Shown piece after piece: positions 29,913-39,489 of a stretch of 64,000 nt of DNA; position 1 is the first letter of the stretch; the number at the start of each line of letters is the position of its first letter. The stretch spans positions 783,760 through 847,759 of the forward strand of contig NZ_FQXY01000009.1 of the NCBI RefSeq assembly GCF_900130125.1, given 5' to 3'. The DNA is from Bacteroides congonensis (GTDB lineage: Bacteria > Bacteroidota > Bacteroidia > Bacteroidales > Bacteroidaceae). The notes below the pieces were generated by a model that saw nothing but the letters and a program-made list of their open reading frames with translations, did not search any database and was not told the origin of the DNA. The position numbers and the translations under genes are program-made.

Positions 29913-31547
29913 ATGAAACTTCTTTGGCTCGATTTAAATAGCTCCTATGCACACTCCTCACTGGCACTCCCTGCACTCCATGCTCAAATAGCAGACGATA
30001 CCACTATTGAATGGTGCGTAGTCTCCGCCACGATTAATGAAAATACCGGTAGCGTTGTCAATCAAATCTATCGTCACCAGCCGGATATCATTGCAGCCAC
30101 CAATTGGCTATTTAATCACGAGCAACTATTACACATCGTTTCACGTGCAAAAGCATTATTACCTCATTGCTGTATCATACTCGGCGGCCCCGAGTTTTTA
30201 GGAGATAACGCAGCTTTCTTATATAAGAACAAATTTGTAAGCGGAGTGTTCCGCGGAGAAGGCGAAGAAGTATTCCCTTTATGGCTAAAAGTGTGGAATC
30301 ACTCAAAAGAAGAGTGGAAATCAATAACAGGCCTCTGTTATCTTGATGAAAACAATCAATATCAAGACAACGGTATCGCCCGCGTCATGAATTTCTCACA
30401 ACTCATATCTCCTGAAAAGAGCCGTTTTTTCAATTGGAGCAAGCCCTTTGTCCAACTTGAAACAACCCGGGGATGTTTCAACACATGCGCTTTTTGCGTC
30501 AGTGGCGGTGAAAAGCCTGTCCGCACCATTCCTCTGGAAACTATCCATGAACGCCTGAACGATATTCATCAACATGGTATCAAAAATGTACGTGTGCTCG
30601 ACCGCACCTTTAATTACAATAATAAGCGTGCCAAAGAATTACTCGACCTGTTTCGCAACTATCCGGACATCTGTTTCCATCTTGAAATCCATCCTGCTCT
30701 CCTTTCCGAAGAACTTAAAGAAGAATTATCCGTTCTCCCTAAAGGTTTATTGCACCTGGAAGCCGGCATTCAAAGTTTAAAAGAGTCTGTCCTGCAACAA
30801 AGCCGGCGCATCGGAAAATTATCCGATGCCCTTGAAGGATTAAAATATCTCTGCTCTCTAAAAAACATGGAGACGCATGCTGACCTAATAGCCGGACTCC
30901 CACTCTATCACTTATCCGAGATATTCGAAGATGTCCACACCTTGGCAGAATATGGTGCAGGAGAAATCCAACTGGAATCTCTGAAGCTACTTCCCGGCAC
31001 TGAAATGCGAAGAAGAGCAGAAGAATTAGGCATCCAATACTCACCGCTTCCACCGTACGAAGTACTGCAAACCCGTGAAATATCCGTAGATGAGTTACAG
31101 ACAGCACATTATCTGTCCCGCCTTTTAGACGGATTCTACAATACTCCTACCTGGCAAAGCATTACCCGGACACTCATTTTGGAGAATCCTTCTTTCTTAC
31201 ATGAATTCCTCAACCATTTGGTGCAAACAGATGTTATCGACACTCCTTTAAGTTTAGAAAGAAGAGGATTGATTCTATACGATTTTTGTAAAAGTCAATA
31301 CCCCGATTACTTGACGCAAGTCAGCATCGCATGGATAGAAGCAGGAATGTCCTTAAAGAAAGCCCCCGCCGAAAAAGTAAGAACCAAACGGCAAGTCCCT
31401 CCCGAAAGTTGGGAAGTTATATACGGTTCATACCGTGAGAATCTACGTTTATGCTTCCTTCCTACTGACGAAGAAGGGCACGGTTACTGGTTCGGTTTTG
31501 AATCGGAGATTCAAAAGATACAACCGGTATTCAAAGCAACAACTTAA
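29913..31547 (+). CDS. B12-binding-domain radical SAM protein (DUF4080-like)
   Basis: 544 residues. The N-terminal 150 residues resemble a cobalamin-binding Rossmann domain (ILGGPEFLGD near residue 90). The radical SAM core follows with the CxxxCxxC iron-sulfur motif CFNTCAFC near residue 190 and HLEAGIQSL further on. The C-terminal 180 residues match the DUF4080 type of extension. Proteins of this class use a 4Fe-4S cluster and SAM to generate a radical, often with B12. Their substrates, methylation of tetrapyrroles, lipids or peptides for example, cannot be deduced here. It has its own promoter and no operon partner. Confidence 0.85.
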   Translation: MKLLWLDLNSSYAHSSLALPALHAQIADDTTIEWCVVSATINENTGSVVNQIYRHQPDIIAATNWLFNHEQLLHIVSRAKALLPHCCIILGGPEFLGDNAAFLYKNKFVSGVFRGEGEEVFPLWLKVWNHSKEEWKSITGLCYLDENNQYQDNGIARVMNFSQLISPEKSRFFNWSKPFVQLETTRGCFNTCAFCVSGGEKPVRTIPLETIHERLNDIHQHGIKNVRVLDRTFNYNNKRAKELLDLFRNYPDICFHLEIHPALLSEELKEELSVLPKGLLHLEAGIQSLKESVLQQSRRIGKLSDALEGLKYLCSLKNMETHADLIAGLPLYHLSEIFEDVHTLAEYGAGEIQLESLKLLPGTEMRRRAEELGIQYSPLPPYEVLQTREISVDELQTAHYLSRLLDGFYNTPTWQSITRTLILENPSFLHEFLNHLVQTDVIDTPLSLERRGLILYDFCKSQYPDYLTQVSIAWIEAGMSLKKAPAEKVRTKRQVPPESWEVIYGSYRENLRLCFLPTDEEGHGYWFGFESEIQKIQPVFKATT

Positions 31548-31698
31548 TAAAAAGCCACCCTCAAAACCCAAAAACTGTCCAAATAAAAAAAGAAAAGTAT
31601 TCCCATATTTTGTGAAATAATTCCTATTCGCAAATCATTCAAAGCAGCATTTCCTGTTTTTCACCGTCCATACAATAAACTTTACTAGCACACACAGT

Positions 31699-32322
31699 AT
31701 GGATGCCCGAAAATATCAGTTGATGATTGTCTGCCTGTCATTACTCCCTTTATCCGTAGCAGGACAAGAATGGAGTAAGCAGGACTCATTGAGATTACAA
31801 CAAATACTAAACTCTGAACAGGAAATCAAAATAAACAGAAAGCTCATTGAAAACACAGAGCAGAATATATATCCCCAAAAGTCCTTTATGGATTTTGACC
31901 CGACATTGCCAACTATTAAAAATTCGACCATCTTTTCAAAACCATCCATTAATACCTATAATATACTCCACAAGTCTGCCTCTACCTTTTTACCGACTTA
32001 TTCTTTAATGAGAATAAATAGAAATCTCATCCTGCATAGCAAAAGTAACTTTGCAGAAAGCCCCAGTCACTTCCATATCCAAACTCTTATTGAATATAAG
32101 CTCTCACAAAAATGGTCTCTTAATATATACGGCTCACAAAACCTTAATACCCGGAAATACCGGGGACTCCCTTCCGAAGTAGAGCCCACCCAACTAGGCA
32201 GCAACGTTGTACTGAAAATAAATAAAAACTGGAAAATCAAAACCGGCATGCAATATCAATATAATACCTTGCGAAAAAGATGGGAATGGATACCTCAAGT
32301 TAGTGTTTCATATGAATGGTAG
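31699..32322 (+). CDS. Exported protein of unknown function, possible beta-rich outer membrane protein
   Basis: 207 residues with a signal peptide (hydrophobic core MIVCLSLLPLSVAG, cleavage probably before QEW). The mature protein has an early charged helix and then alternating aromatic/polar strands (LIEYKLSQKWSLNIYGSQ, WKIKTGMQYQYNT), ending in VSVSYEW. A C-terminal aromatic residue and amphipathic strands suggest insertion in or association with the outer membrane. It may belong to a DUF4858-like family, but I am unsure. It lies between the radical SAM gene and map, 150 bp after the former, in which gap I see no clear terminator. Confidence 0.65.
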   Translation: MDARKYQLMIVCLSLLPLSVAGQEWSKQDSLRLQQILNSEQEIKINRKLIENTEQNIYPQKSFMDFDPTLPTIKNSTIFSKPSINTYNILHKSASTFLPTYSLMRINRNLILHSKSNFAESPSHFHIQTLIEYKLSQKWSLNIYGSQNLNTRKYRGLPSEVEPTQLGSNVVLKINKNWKIKTGMQYQYNTLRKRWEWIPQVSVSYEW

Positions 32323-32410
32323 ATACAATACAATCTGTATAATATCTCATCTTCCCGTAAAGACAGAAAAGTTTTAGAAGTCAGGCAAACGTATCTTCCA
32401 TTTTATTCTC

Positions 32411-32418
32411 TACCTTTG
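32411..32418 (+). promoter_or_regulatory. -7 box for map-rmuC
   Basis: TACCTTTG fits TAnnTTTG and lies 29 bp before the map ATG. Confidence 0.55.
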
Positions 32419-32446
32419 TAACACGATTAAAAAACATCTTATAATA

Positions 32447-33301
32447 ATGAAGAATTTTATCAAGGGATTCCGGTTTACCCCTTCTAATTATCCGGCAGCA
32501 GTAGAAGAGAAAATACAAAAATACAGAAAGCAAGGTTATAAACTCCCTCCACGCAAAGTGCTTCGTACACCCGAGCAACTGGAAGGGATTCGTGAAAGTG
32601 CCAAAATCAATACAGCATTGTTGGATTATATCTCAGAGAATATTCGTGAAGGGATGTCTACTGAAGAGATTGACGTGATGGTTTACGACTTCACAACCGG
32701 ACATGGTGCTATCCCCGCCCCGCTCAATTATGAAGGATTTCCCAAAAGCGTTTGTACGAGCATCAATGATGTAGTGTGTCACGGGATACCAAGTAAAAAC
32801 GAAATCCTTAAAAGCGGTGACATTGTCAATGTAGATGTTTCTACGATTTACAATGGCTATTTCTCCGACGCGTCCCGCATGTTTATGATTGGCGAGGTAA
32901 GTCCCGAAATGCAAAAGCTGGTTCGGGTAACCAAAGAATGCATGGAAATAGGAATTGCTGCCGCACAGCCCTGGAAACAACTGGGCGATGTAGGCGCAGC
33001 GATTCAGGAACATGCCGAAAAGAATGGATATAGCGTTGTCCGTGACCTTTGCGGACACGGTGTGGGGATGAAGTTCCATGAAGAGCCGGATGTAGAACAC
33101 TTCGGACGCCGCGGCACAGGAATGATGATCGTACCCGGCATGACTTTTACCATCGAGCCGATGATAAACATGGGAACCTATGAAGTATTCATAGACGAAG
33201 CCGACGGATGGACTGTCTGCACCGACGACGGGCTACCCTCAGCCCAATGGGAAAATATGATACTGATTACTGAAACCGGAAACGAAATTCTAACTTATTG
33301 A
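32447..33301 (+). CDS. map: Type I methionine aminopeptidase
   Basis: 284 residues. It removes the initiator methionine from nascent proteins in the cytoplasm. The pita-bread fold and metal ligands are visible: the two aspartates in VDVSTIYNGYFSDASRM, His in CGHGVGMKFHEEP, Glu in FTIEPM and Glu in AQWENMI. The N-terminus carries about 40 extra residues before the usual LRTPEQLEGIRES start. The last-ligand motif WEN replaces the common FEH. Bacteroides normally also encode a Map in the ribosomal-protein cluster, which is outside this window, so this copy is probably a paralogue. Its TGA overlaps the rmuC ATG by one base. Confidence 0.93.
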   Translation: MKNFIKGFRFTPSNYPAAVEEKIQKYRKQGYKLPPRKVLRTPEQLEGIRESAKINTALLDYISENIREGMSTEEIDVMVYDFTTGHGAIPAPLNYEGFPKSVCTSINDVVCHGIPSKNEILKSGDIVNVDVSTIYNGYFSDASRMFMIGEVSPEMQKLVRVTKECMEIGIAAAQPWKQLGDVGAAIQEHAEKNGYSVVRDLCGHGVGMKFHEEPDVEHFGRRGTGMMIVPGMTFTIEPMINMGTYEVFIDEADGWTVCTDDGLPSAQWENMILITETGNEILTY

Positions 33302-34539
33302 TGGAACTGATTCTACTTATTGTAATTACCGTATTAGTGACAGTCCTGCTGGTATTATCACTGGCCAAAGGCAACAATCAAACTCAAGCGGAACAATTAC
33401 AGATAGCTTTGCGCCAACAGATGCAGGAGAACCGGGAAGAACTGAACCGTAGCATCCGGGAACTTCGCATGGAAATGACGCAAACGCTCAACCAGAATAT
33501 GCAGCAACTCCAGGATGTACTGCATAAAAACATGATGACCAGCGGAGAGTTACAACGCCAGAAATTCGACACGATGGCACGCCAACAGGAAGCACTGATG
33601 AAATCTACCGAGAAACGCCTGGACGATATGCGCCTGATGGTAGAAGAAAAGCTGCAAAAGACACTGAACGAACGAATCGGCCAGTCGTTTGAAATCGTCC
33701 GTTCACAGCTTGAGAACGTACAAAAAGGACTCGGAGAAATGAAATCCCTGGCACAGGACGTCGGCGGACTGAAAAAAGTATTGAGCAACGTAAAAATGCG
33801 GGGAACATTCGGTGAAGTACAGCTCGGAGCATTACTCGAACAAATGATGAGCCCTGAACAGTATGACGCAAACGTCAAGACGAAAAAGAGCGGAACCGAA
33901 TTCGTCGAATTTGCTATCAAACTTCCGGGTAAAGATGATGCCAACAGCACCGTTTACCTTCCGATTGATGCCAAATTCCCGAAAGACATATACGAACAAT
34001 ATTATGATGCTTTCGAAGCGGGAGATGCCGCACTGATGGAATCATCCGGCAAGCAGTTGGAAAGCACGATTAAAAAGATGGCCAAGGATATTCACGATAA
34101 ATATGTGGATCCCCCTTTTACTACCGATTTCGCCATCATGTTCTTACCTTTTGAAAGCATTTACGCTGAGGTAATCCGAAGAACAAGTCTTGTAGAGACG
34201 CTTCAGAAAGAATATAAGATCGTAGTGACCGGACCGACGACACTAGGAGCTATCTTGAACAGCCTTCAAATGGGATTCCGAACTCTTGCCATCCAAAAGC
34301 GTACCGGCGAAGTTTGGACTGTATTAGGAGCCGTCAAAACGGAATTCGGCAAGTTCGGCGGATTGCTTGAGAAAGTACAGAAGAACCTGCAAAGCGCTGG
34401 AGACCAACTGGAAGAAGTAATGGGAAAACGGACACGCGCCATCGAACGGAAACTGCGGCAAGTAGAGCAGTTACCACATGAAGAAAGTCAGAAGATTCTG
34501 CCGATTGACGGAATAGATGATGAACTTACAGATGAATAG
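33301..34539 (+). CDS. rmuC: RmuC-family DNA recombination protein
   Basis: 412 residues from the ATG at 33301. A TTG three bases earlier also opens the frame, but the ATGA overlap with map favours the ATG. One N-terminal transmembrane helix (LILLIVITVLVTVLLVLSLA) is followed by a long glutamine/glutamate-rich coiled coil (residues 25-160). The RmuC nuclease-like domain comes next (GTFGEVQLGALLEQMM, LPIDAKFPKDIYEQYY, DFAIMFLPFESIYAEV). The family limits inversions between short inverted repeats. Its stop codon directly abuts the stop of the convergent nhaA gene with no base between them. Confidence 0.92.
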   Translation: MELILLIVITVLVTVLLVLSLAKGNNQTQAEQLQIALRQQMQENREELNRSIRELRMEMTQTLNQNMQQLQDVLHKNMMTSGELQRQKFDTMARQQEALMKSTEKRLDDMRLMVEEKLQKTLNERIGQSFEIVRSQLENVQKGLGEMKSLAQDVGGLKKVLSNVKMRGTFGEVQLGALLEQMMSPEQYDANVKTKKSGTEFVEFAIKLPGKDDANSTVYLPIDAKFPKDIYEQYYDAFEAGDAALMESSGKQLESTIKKMAKDIHDKYVDPPFTTDFAIMFLPFESIYAEVIRRTSLVETLQKEYKIVVTGPTTLGAILNSLQMGFRTLAIQKRTGEVWTVLGAVKTEFGKFGGLLEKVQKNLQSAGDQLEEVMGKRTRAIERKLRQVEQLPHEESQKILPIDGIDDELTDE

Positions 34540-35859
34540 TCAACGCCCCTGCCCCTTTGCAAGCACCACCCGGAGCACAATATACCCCAATAATCCGGAA
34601 AGTATGGAACCCGACAATACTCCAAACTTAGCCTGATTCAACAAGACCGGATAATCAGCACCGAAAGAAAGGTTGGCAATGAAAAGCGATACGGTAAAAC
34701 CGATGCCGCCTAACAATGCAACTCCGGTAAGATTCATCCAGTTCATTCCCAATGGTCTGGGAGTCAGTCCTGTTCTGATAGCCAACCAGGTGAACGAATA
34801 AATACCGATGAATTTTCCCAATAACAATCCGGCTGCCACCGCAATACCCACGTTGCCGACCAACTCGCCACCCCCGCTAAACACAACGCCGGCATTGACA
34901 AAAGCAAAAAGCGGAAGAATCAGGTAATTGACCGCCCCATGCAGATTGTCTTCCAATGATTGCAACGGACTAATCACACGGTCGGAAGCCGACTCCACCT
35001 CTTTCAGTTTGGCAATCTGCTCATTAGTCAACACAATACTTCCCGACTCCATTGTCGGGAAGCCGGCTATTATACGACGGATATCTTCAATATACTTTCC
35101 TACGTTCAAACGAGGCTTTGCGGGAATAACAAAAGCCAGGATAACCCCGGAGATTGTACTATGAATACCCGATTGCAAAAATAAATACCAAATAACGCCC
35201 CCAATCACTAAAAAGAAAATCTTATTTGTCGCCCCCCATTTTCCAATAAAGTAAAGCAAAACATAAAGCAATGCAGCCACCAGAAGATAACCGTAAGAGA
35301 CATGTGAACTATAAAAAATGGCAATCACCAGAATACCGCCAATATCATCAACCACCGCAAAAGCCGTCAGAAAGATTTTCAGACTCAGCGGAACACGATT
35401 CCCTAGCAAGCTCAACACTCCCAATGAAAAAGCAATATCCGTCGCCATTGGAATGGCAAGTCCCCGTCCACCATCACTACCCGGCGGGCAAAACAGCATA
35501 TAAATCAACACCGGAAACACCATACCGCCGCAAGCGGCAATAAAAGGCAATGACGCTTTGCGGAAAGAAGAAAGCTCGCCAACCAATAACTCCCGTTTGA
35601 TCTCCAGTCCCACCATCAGGAAGAAAATCGTCATCAATCCATCATTGATAAACTCAATCATCCGTAGATTTTCCCCGCCATGCGAAAGTAAATTAAAACT
35701 ACCAATCTGCAAATGAAGCTCATGAGACAGAAACTCCTGATAAACCGGAGCCACAGAAGAGTTCGCAATGATGGCTGCCGAAATAGCAGCCAGAAATAGA
35801 AGAATACTCGCTGTGATATTCATGGATGAGAAATTCCGCATAGTCCGCAAAATAGTCAT
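34540..35859 (-). CDS. nhaA: Na+/H+ antiporter NhaA
   Basis: 439 residues with about 12 hydrophobic segments. The NhaA fold is recognisable from GLEIKRELLVGEL near residue 85, the ATDIAFSLGVLSLLG segment, FAVVDDIGGILVIA holding the paired aspartates that bind Na+, and GIGFTVSLFIANLSF near the C-terminus. It exchanges internal sodium for external protons across the inner membrane. It is somewhat longer than E. coli NhaA because of a loop around residues 265-300. A second antiporter gene precedes it on the same strand, 45 bp away, suggesting co-transcription. Confidence 0.95.
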   Translation of the reverse strand: MTILRTMRNFSSMNITASILLFLAAISAAIIANSSVAPVYQEFLSHELHLQIGSFNLLSHGGENLRMIEFINDGLMTIFFLMVGLEIKRELLVGELSSFRKASLPFIAACGGMVFPVLIYMLFCPPGSDGGRGLAIPMATDIAFSLGVLSLLGNRVPLSLKIFLTAFAVVDDIGGILVIAIFYSSHVSYGYLLVAALLYVLLYFIGKWGATNKIFFLVIGGVIWYLFLQSGIHSTISGVILAFVIPAKPRLNVGKYIEDIRRIIAGFPTMESGSIVLTNEQIAKLKEVESASDRVISPLQSLEDNLHGAVNYLILPLFAFVNAGVVFSGGGELVGNVGIAVAAGLLLGKFIGIYSFTWLAIRTGLTPRPLGMNWMNLTGVALLGGIGFTVSLFIANLSFGADYPVLLNQAKFGVLSGSILSGLLGYIVLRVVLAKGQGR

Positions 35860-35904
35860 AACGAAATGTATTTATAATATTAGACTCGCAATATACGGAT
35901 TTTT

Positions 35905-37083
35905 CTAATTAATATAGCTCCTCAAAGCCAGGTTTTTCACCCAAAGCACAAAGATTCCTGTCAAAATCAGGTTCAACACCAAAGTCAGCACAGAAATCAC
36001 CAACGCAGGTCCTCCCAAATTGTATCCCAACGCAATGAAAATAATTCCGGCACCCACTTCCCCACGGGTAAACATTCCGATAGAAAGAGCCAGCCGTTCA
36101 CTCAACTTCCGGTCGCGATAAAAGAACATCGGGCAGAGTTTTCCTACATTCGACAACAAAGAGACAATCACCACATGAAACATAATCATTCCCCAAGACA
36201 TCATCTCCTGCGAACCCGTTACGGAATGCGTGCCCGCATGAGTCTCCGCAAAGTTCACCCCGATAAAATGAGGCATACTCATCCCCACCAGGAACATAAA
36301 CAAGAAAGAGATTCCGGTTGACACCTTCCGTTCCACGGGCGTATCATGCTCCCTATGTTTCATAATCATACCCAAGACAAAAGCCGGCAACAGCACTTCA
36401 ATATGGATACTACCCTCTTCTCCATACAATTCCTTGCTGCCCAGATAAAGAATCTGCGTAGCCAGGAATATGATAACCGAATAAAAGAGAATAGCCTTCC
36501 AGTCCTGGCGCCAGTCATATTTATTCAACTTCTGCCAGCCGACAGCCAACAACATAAACACGACCACCACCACAATAATCAATTGCCAGCGCAATCCGAT
36601 CATCATTATCTGAAGAGGAATCATCAGGATAATCGTATCCAAATCATCAAAGATAGCCAGCACTTGAATCTTCTTATAAATCCAACTGGACTTCAGCCCG
36701 ATAGCAGCCAGCATCGTAAATAAGATACCCGCCGATGTCGGCGCCGCAAAACGGCTCAACAACAGATTCTCCTTCCACGCTTCCCAACTATTCCAATAAT
36801 CGGGCGGCAACAATATAAACACATAATAAATGGCAATCATAAACCACGGCAGGGCTGCCGTCGCCATCGCTATGAAATAATCCTGAGCATAGCTTTTCCA
36901 CCGAACCTTGTCGAGAACAAATTCCCGGCCCACATTAATCATTATAAAACTAAGGCATACATAAAGCAGTACATTCGAAATGGATTTAACGGCTCCATAA
37001 CCTTGCCCTGCCAGTACCGGCAGGAATTGTGAAAGAATGAGCCCCAACATAAGGAAGCCCGAAAAAGACAGAACTTTTCTCAT
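35905..37083 (-). CDS. Cation:proton antiporter, Kef/CPA2-like
   Basis: 392 residues from the ATG at 37083. The frame also opens at a TTG at 37119, but the protein from 37083 begins cleanly with a membrane helix (MRKVLSFSGFLMLGLILSQ). There are about 12 predicted transmembrane segments, including FAAPTSAGILFTMLAAIGL, LPAFVLGMIMKHREH and FTRGEVGAGIIFIALG. The last resembles the conserved region of monovalent cation:H+ antiporters of the CPA2/Kef type. The C-terminal nucleotide-binding domain of KefB/C is missing. The ion is not determinable, and Na+ or K+ is likely. It lies 45 bp upstream of nhaA on the same strand. Confidence 0.85.
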   Translation of the reverse strand: MRKVLSFSGFLMLGLILSQFLPVLAGQGYGAVKSISNVLLYVCLSFIMINVGREFVLDKVRWKSYAQDYFIAMATAALPWFMIAIYYVFILLPPDYWNSWEAWKENLLLSRFAAPTSAGILFTMLAAIGLKSSWIYKKIQVLAIFDDLDTIILMIPLQIMMIGLRWQLIIVVVVVFMLLAVGWQKLNKYDWRQDWKAILFYSVIIFLATQILYLGSKELYGEEGSIHIEVLLPAFVLGMIMKHREHDTPVERKVSTGISFLFMFLVGMSMPHFIGVNFAETHAGTHSVTGSQEMMSWGMIMFHVVIVSLLSNVGKLCPMFFYRDRKLSERLALSIGMFTRGEVGAGIIFIALGYNLGGPALVISVLTLVLNLILTGIFVLWVKNLALRSYIN

Positions 37084-37205
37084 ATTTATAGTCGTTTGTT
37101 TTTTAAAAGTGATTGCCAAGGAAAGCTCTGCGGACAGAAGGCGATCACCCTGGTGTATTAAAAAACTAACCGCAAGTCAATTTGTTCAGGATATACTCTG
37201 AAAAA

Positions 37206-37220
37206 ATTGCTTGCGGCAAT
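37206..37220 (-). terminator. Small hairpin terminator after lepA
   Basis: ATTGC/GCAAT stem with a 5-base loop. Read on the minus strand it is followed by a run of six T. It sits 5 bp past the lepA stop. Confidence 0.6.
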
Positions 37221-37224
37221 ATTC

Positions 37225-39006
37225 TTAATCCAGTTTCAGTACAGCGAGGAAGGCTTTTTGAGGAACCTCCACGTTACCGATTTGTTTCATTCGTTTCTTA
37301 CCTCTTTTCTGCTTTTCAAGCAGTTTACGTTTACGGCTGACGTCACCACCGTAACATTTTGCAGTCACATCCTTACGAACTGCCTTAATCGTTTCACGGG
37401 AAATAATCTTCGCACCGATAGCTGCCTGAATGGCAATATCAAATTGCTGGCGGGGAATCAGTTCCTTCAACTTCTCACACATCCGTCTGCCCATGTCATA
37501 GGCATTGTCAATATGTGTCAGCGTAGAAAGCGCGTCCACAGGCTCGCCGTTCAGAAGAATATCGAGCTTCACCAACTTGGAAGTGCGGAAACCGTTCGGA
37601 TGATAATCAAACGAGGCATACCCTTTGGAAATACTCTTCAGCCTATCATAAAAGTCGATCACAATCTCACCCAAAGGTATATTATAATATATCTCCACAC
37701 GATTACCGGAAATATACTCCTGCTTGATAAGCTCACCCCGTTTACCCAGGCAAAGCGTCATGATAGGGCCTATATAATCGGTCGTCGTAATGATGGAAGC
37801 CTTGATATACGGCTCCTCGATATGATCTATCATCGTCGGATCGGGCATACCGCCCGGATTGTGCACTTCCTTCATATTGCCCTGCTTGTCAAATATATGA
37901 TAGGATACATTCGGCACCGTAGTAATCACATTCATGTCAAACTCACGATCCAAACGTTCCTGCACAATCTCCATATGAAGCAATCCGAGGAAACCACAAC
38001 GGAAACCAAAGCCCAAAGCCAACGAAGACTCCGGCTGGAACGTCAAGGAAGCATCATTCAACTGCAACTTTTCCAAAGACGCACGAAGGTCTTCAAAGTC
38101 TTCCGCCTCAATCGGGTAAACTCCCGCAAACACCATCGGCTTCACTTCCTCAAAACCGGCAATAGCCTTGTCGCACGGACGGGCGATATGCGTAATGGTA
38201 TCCCCCACTTTCACCTCCTTGGAAGTCTTGATACCCGAAATAATATATCCTACGTCTCCCGTACGAAGCTCGTTACGAGGAACCAAATCCATTTTCAGCA
38301 CCCCTACCTCGTCGGCATCATATTCCTTGCCCGTATTGAAGAATTTCACCTTGTCACCCTTGCGGATTATACCGTTTTCAATCTTGAAATAAGCGATAAT
38401 TCCACGGAAAGAGTTGAACACAGAGTCGAAAATCAATGCCTGCAACGGAGCATCTTCGTCTCCTTCGGGATGAGGGATACGTTCGATAACAGCCGCAAGG
38501 ATCTCTTCCACACCCATACCGGTTTTACCCGATGCACGGATCACCTCCTCACGCTTGCAGCCCAGCAATTCCACGATCTCATCTTCCACCTCTTCCGGGT
38601 TGGCACTCACCATATCACATTTATTGATAACCGGAATAATTTCAAGATCGTGCTCGATAGCCATATACAAGTTGGAAATGGTCTGTGCCTGTACGCCCTG
38701 CGACGCATCGACAATCAGCAATGCACCTTCACAAGCCGCAATGGAGCGGGACACCTCGTACGAGAAATCCACGTGTCCCGGAGTGTCGATCAGGTTAAGG
38801 ACATACTTCTCGCCCTTATAGATATATTCCATCTGAATAGCATGACTCTTGATGGTAATCCCTCTCTCCTTCTCCAGATCCATATTGTCAAGCATCTGTC
38901 CCGAAGTCACCTGAATAGTCTTGGTAAACTCCAGCAGGCGGTCGGCGAGCGTTGACTTACCGTGGTCAATATGAGCAATAATACAAAAATTGCGTATATT
39001 CTTCAT
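37225..39006 (-). CDS. lepA: Elongation factor 4 (LepA)
   Basis: 593 residues from the ATG at 39006. The frame extends upstream to 39105, but a perfect -7 box at 39039-39046 lies inside that extension and the family start is [17 protein letters not shown]. GTPase motifs are visible: [14 protein letters not shown] (G1), DTPGH (G3) and NKCDM (G4). Domain II, the EF-G-like domains and the LepA-specific C-terminal domain follow, ending near [23 protein letters not shown]. It is a translational GTPase that acts on stalled or mispositioned ribosomes and on 30S assembly. It is monocistronic, with a terminator directly after it. Confidence 0.97.
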   Translation of the reverse strand: MKNIRNFCIIAHIDHGKSTLADRLLEFTKTIQVTSGQMLDNMDLEKERGITIKSHAIQMEYIYKGEKYVLNLIDTPGHVDFSYEVSRSIAACEGALLIVDASQGVQAQTISNLYMAIEHDLEIIPVINKCDMVSANPEEVEDEIVELLGCKREEVIRASGKTGMGVEEILAAVIERIPHPEGDEDAPLQALIFDSVFNSFRGIIAYFKIENGIIRKGDKVKFFNTGKEYDADEVGVLKMDLVPRNELRTGDVGYIISGIKTSKEVKVGDTITHIARPCDKAIAGFEEVKPMVFAGVYPIEAEDFEDLRASLEKLQLNDASLTFQPESSLALGFGFRCGFLGLLHMEIVQERLDREFDMNVITTVPNVSYHIFDKQGNMKEVHNPGGMPDPTMIDHIEEPYIKASIITTTDYIGPIMTLCLGKRGELIKQEYISGNRVEIYYNIPLGEIVIDFYDRLKSISKGYASFDYHPNGFRTSKLVKLDILLNGEPVDALSTLTHIDNAYDMGRRMCEKLKELIPRQQFDIAIQAAIGAKIISRETIKAVRKDVTAKCYGGDVSRKRKLLEKQKRGKKRMKQIGNVEVPQKAFLAVLKLD

Positions 39007-39038
39007 TCGAATTCTTATTATTTTATCTTTTTGGTGTG

Positions 39039-39046
39039 CAAAGATA
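39039..39046 (-). promoter_or_regulatory. -7 box for lepA
   Basis: Minus-strand TATCTTTG fits TAnnTTTG and lies 33 bp upstream of the ATG at 39006. This fixes the start inside the longer open frame. Confidence 0.65.
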
Positions 39047-39066
39047 CGTAAATGGCGGAATAAAAA

Positions 39067-39108
39067 AAAATGCGTTGATAACATTCTGACAATGTACCAA
39101 CGCATTTT
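39067..39108. terminator. Hairpin terminator between winged-helix gene and lepA
   Basis: AAAATGCGTTG (39067-39077) pairs with CAACGCATTTT (39098-39108). An inner ACATT/AATGT stem sits in the loop, and long A and T tracts lie on both sides. It ends the minus-strand gene that stops at 39135 and isolates it from lepA. Confidence 0.85.
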
Positions 39109-39134
39109 TTTTATTGCTTAAGTGAGTTACTCGC

Positions 39135-39335
39135 TTAGATCAATTTGATGAAGAGTTCACCTTCAACTTCTTCCACAGAGACTTTGTCTTCTCTCAATAA
39201 CCAGCCAAGTCCGAGGAACAGGTCTTTGTCAACCAACTTAGTTGCTTTCTTCAGTTGCTTGGCAGTCATTCCTTCTGTTTCATTCAGTGCATTCCAGATA
39301 TTTCCTGCGATTACACCTGCTTTTTCTTTCAACAT
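39135..39335 (-). CDS. Small winged-helix protein (DUF2582-like)
   Basis: 66 residues: a helix (MLKEKAGVIAGNIWNALN), a helix-turn-helix-like segment (GMTAKQLKKATKLVDKDLFLGLGWLLRE) and a two-stranded wing (DKVSVEEVEGELFIKLI). The whole protein is one winged-helix domain, of the kind often annotated DUF2582 in Bacteroidetes. A DNA-binding regulatory role is plausible but unproven. It is monocistronic, with a minus-strand -7 box (TATCTTTG) at 39409-39416 and its own terminator. Confidence 0.8.
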   Translation of the reverse strand: MLKEKAGVIAGNIWNALNETEGMTAKQLKKATKLVDKDLFLGLGWLLREDKVSVEEVEGELFIKLI

Positions 39336-39408
39336 TTGCTTTGAAATTTTAGTTAGACATGCTTAAAATCATCCGTGCCATAAAGACTTTCAGATTTTAT
39401 TTCGGGGA

Positions 39409-39416
39409 CAAAGATA
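39409..39416 (-). promoter_or_regulatory. -7 box for the winged-helix gene
   Basis: Minus-strand TATCTTTG fits TAnnTTTG, 74 bp upstream of the ATG at 39335. Confidence 0.5.
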
Positions 39417-39489
39417 GTTATTTTTATGTTATATAACACTTTATTGAATGTTTTTTTATTGATTTTGTAATAAAAAAGCATTTTTCCGC

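Noticed and set aside
37207..38955. 582-codon + strand ORF opposite lepA
   Set aside because: It mirrors the highly conserved lepA codons and shows no domain. The lepA frame has all GTPase motifs and a promoter.
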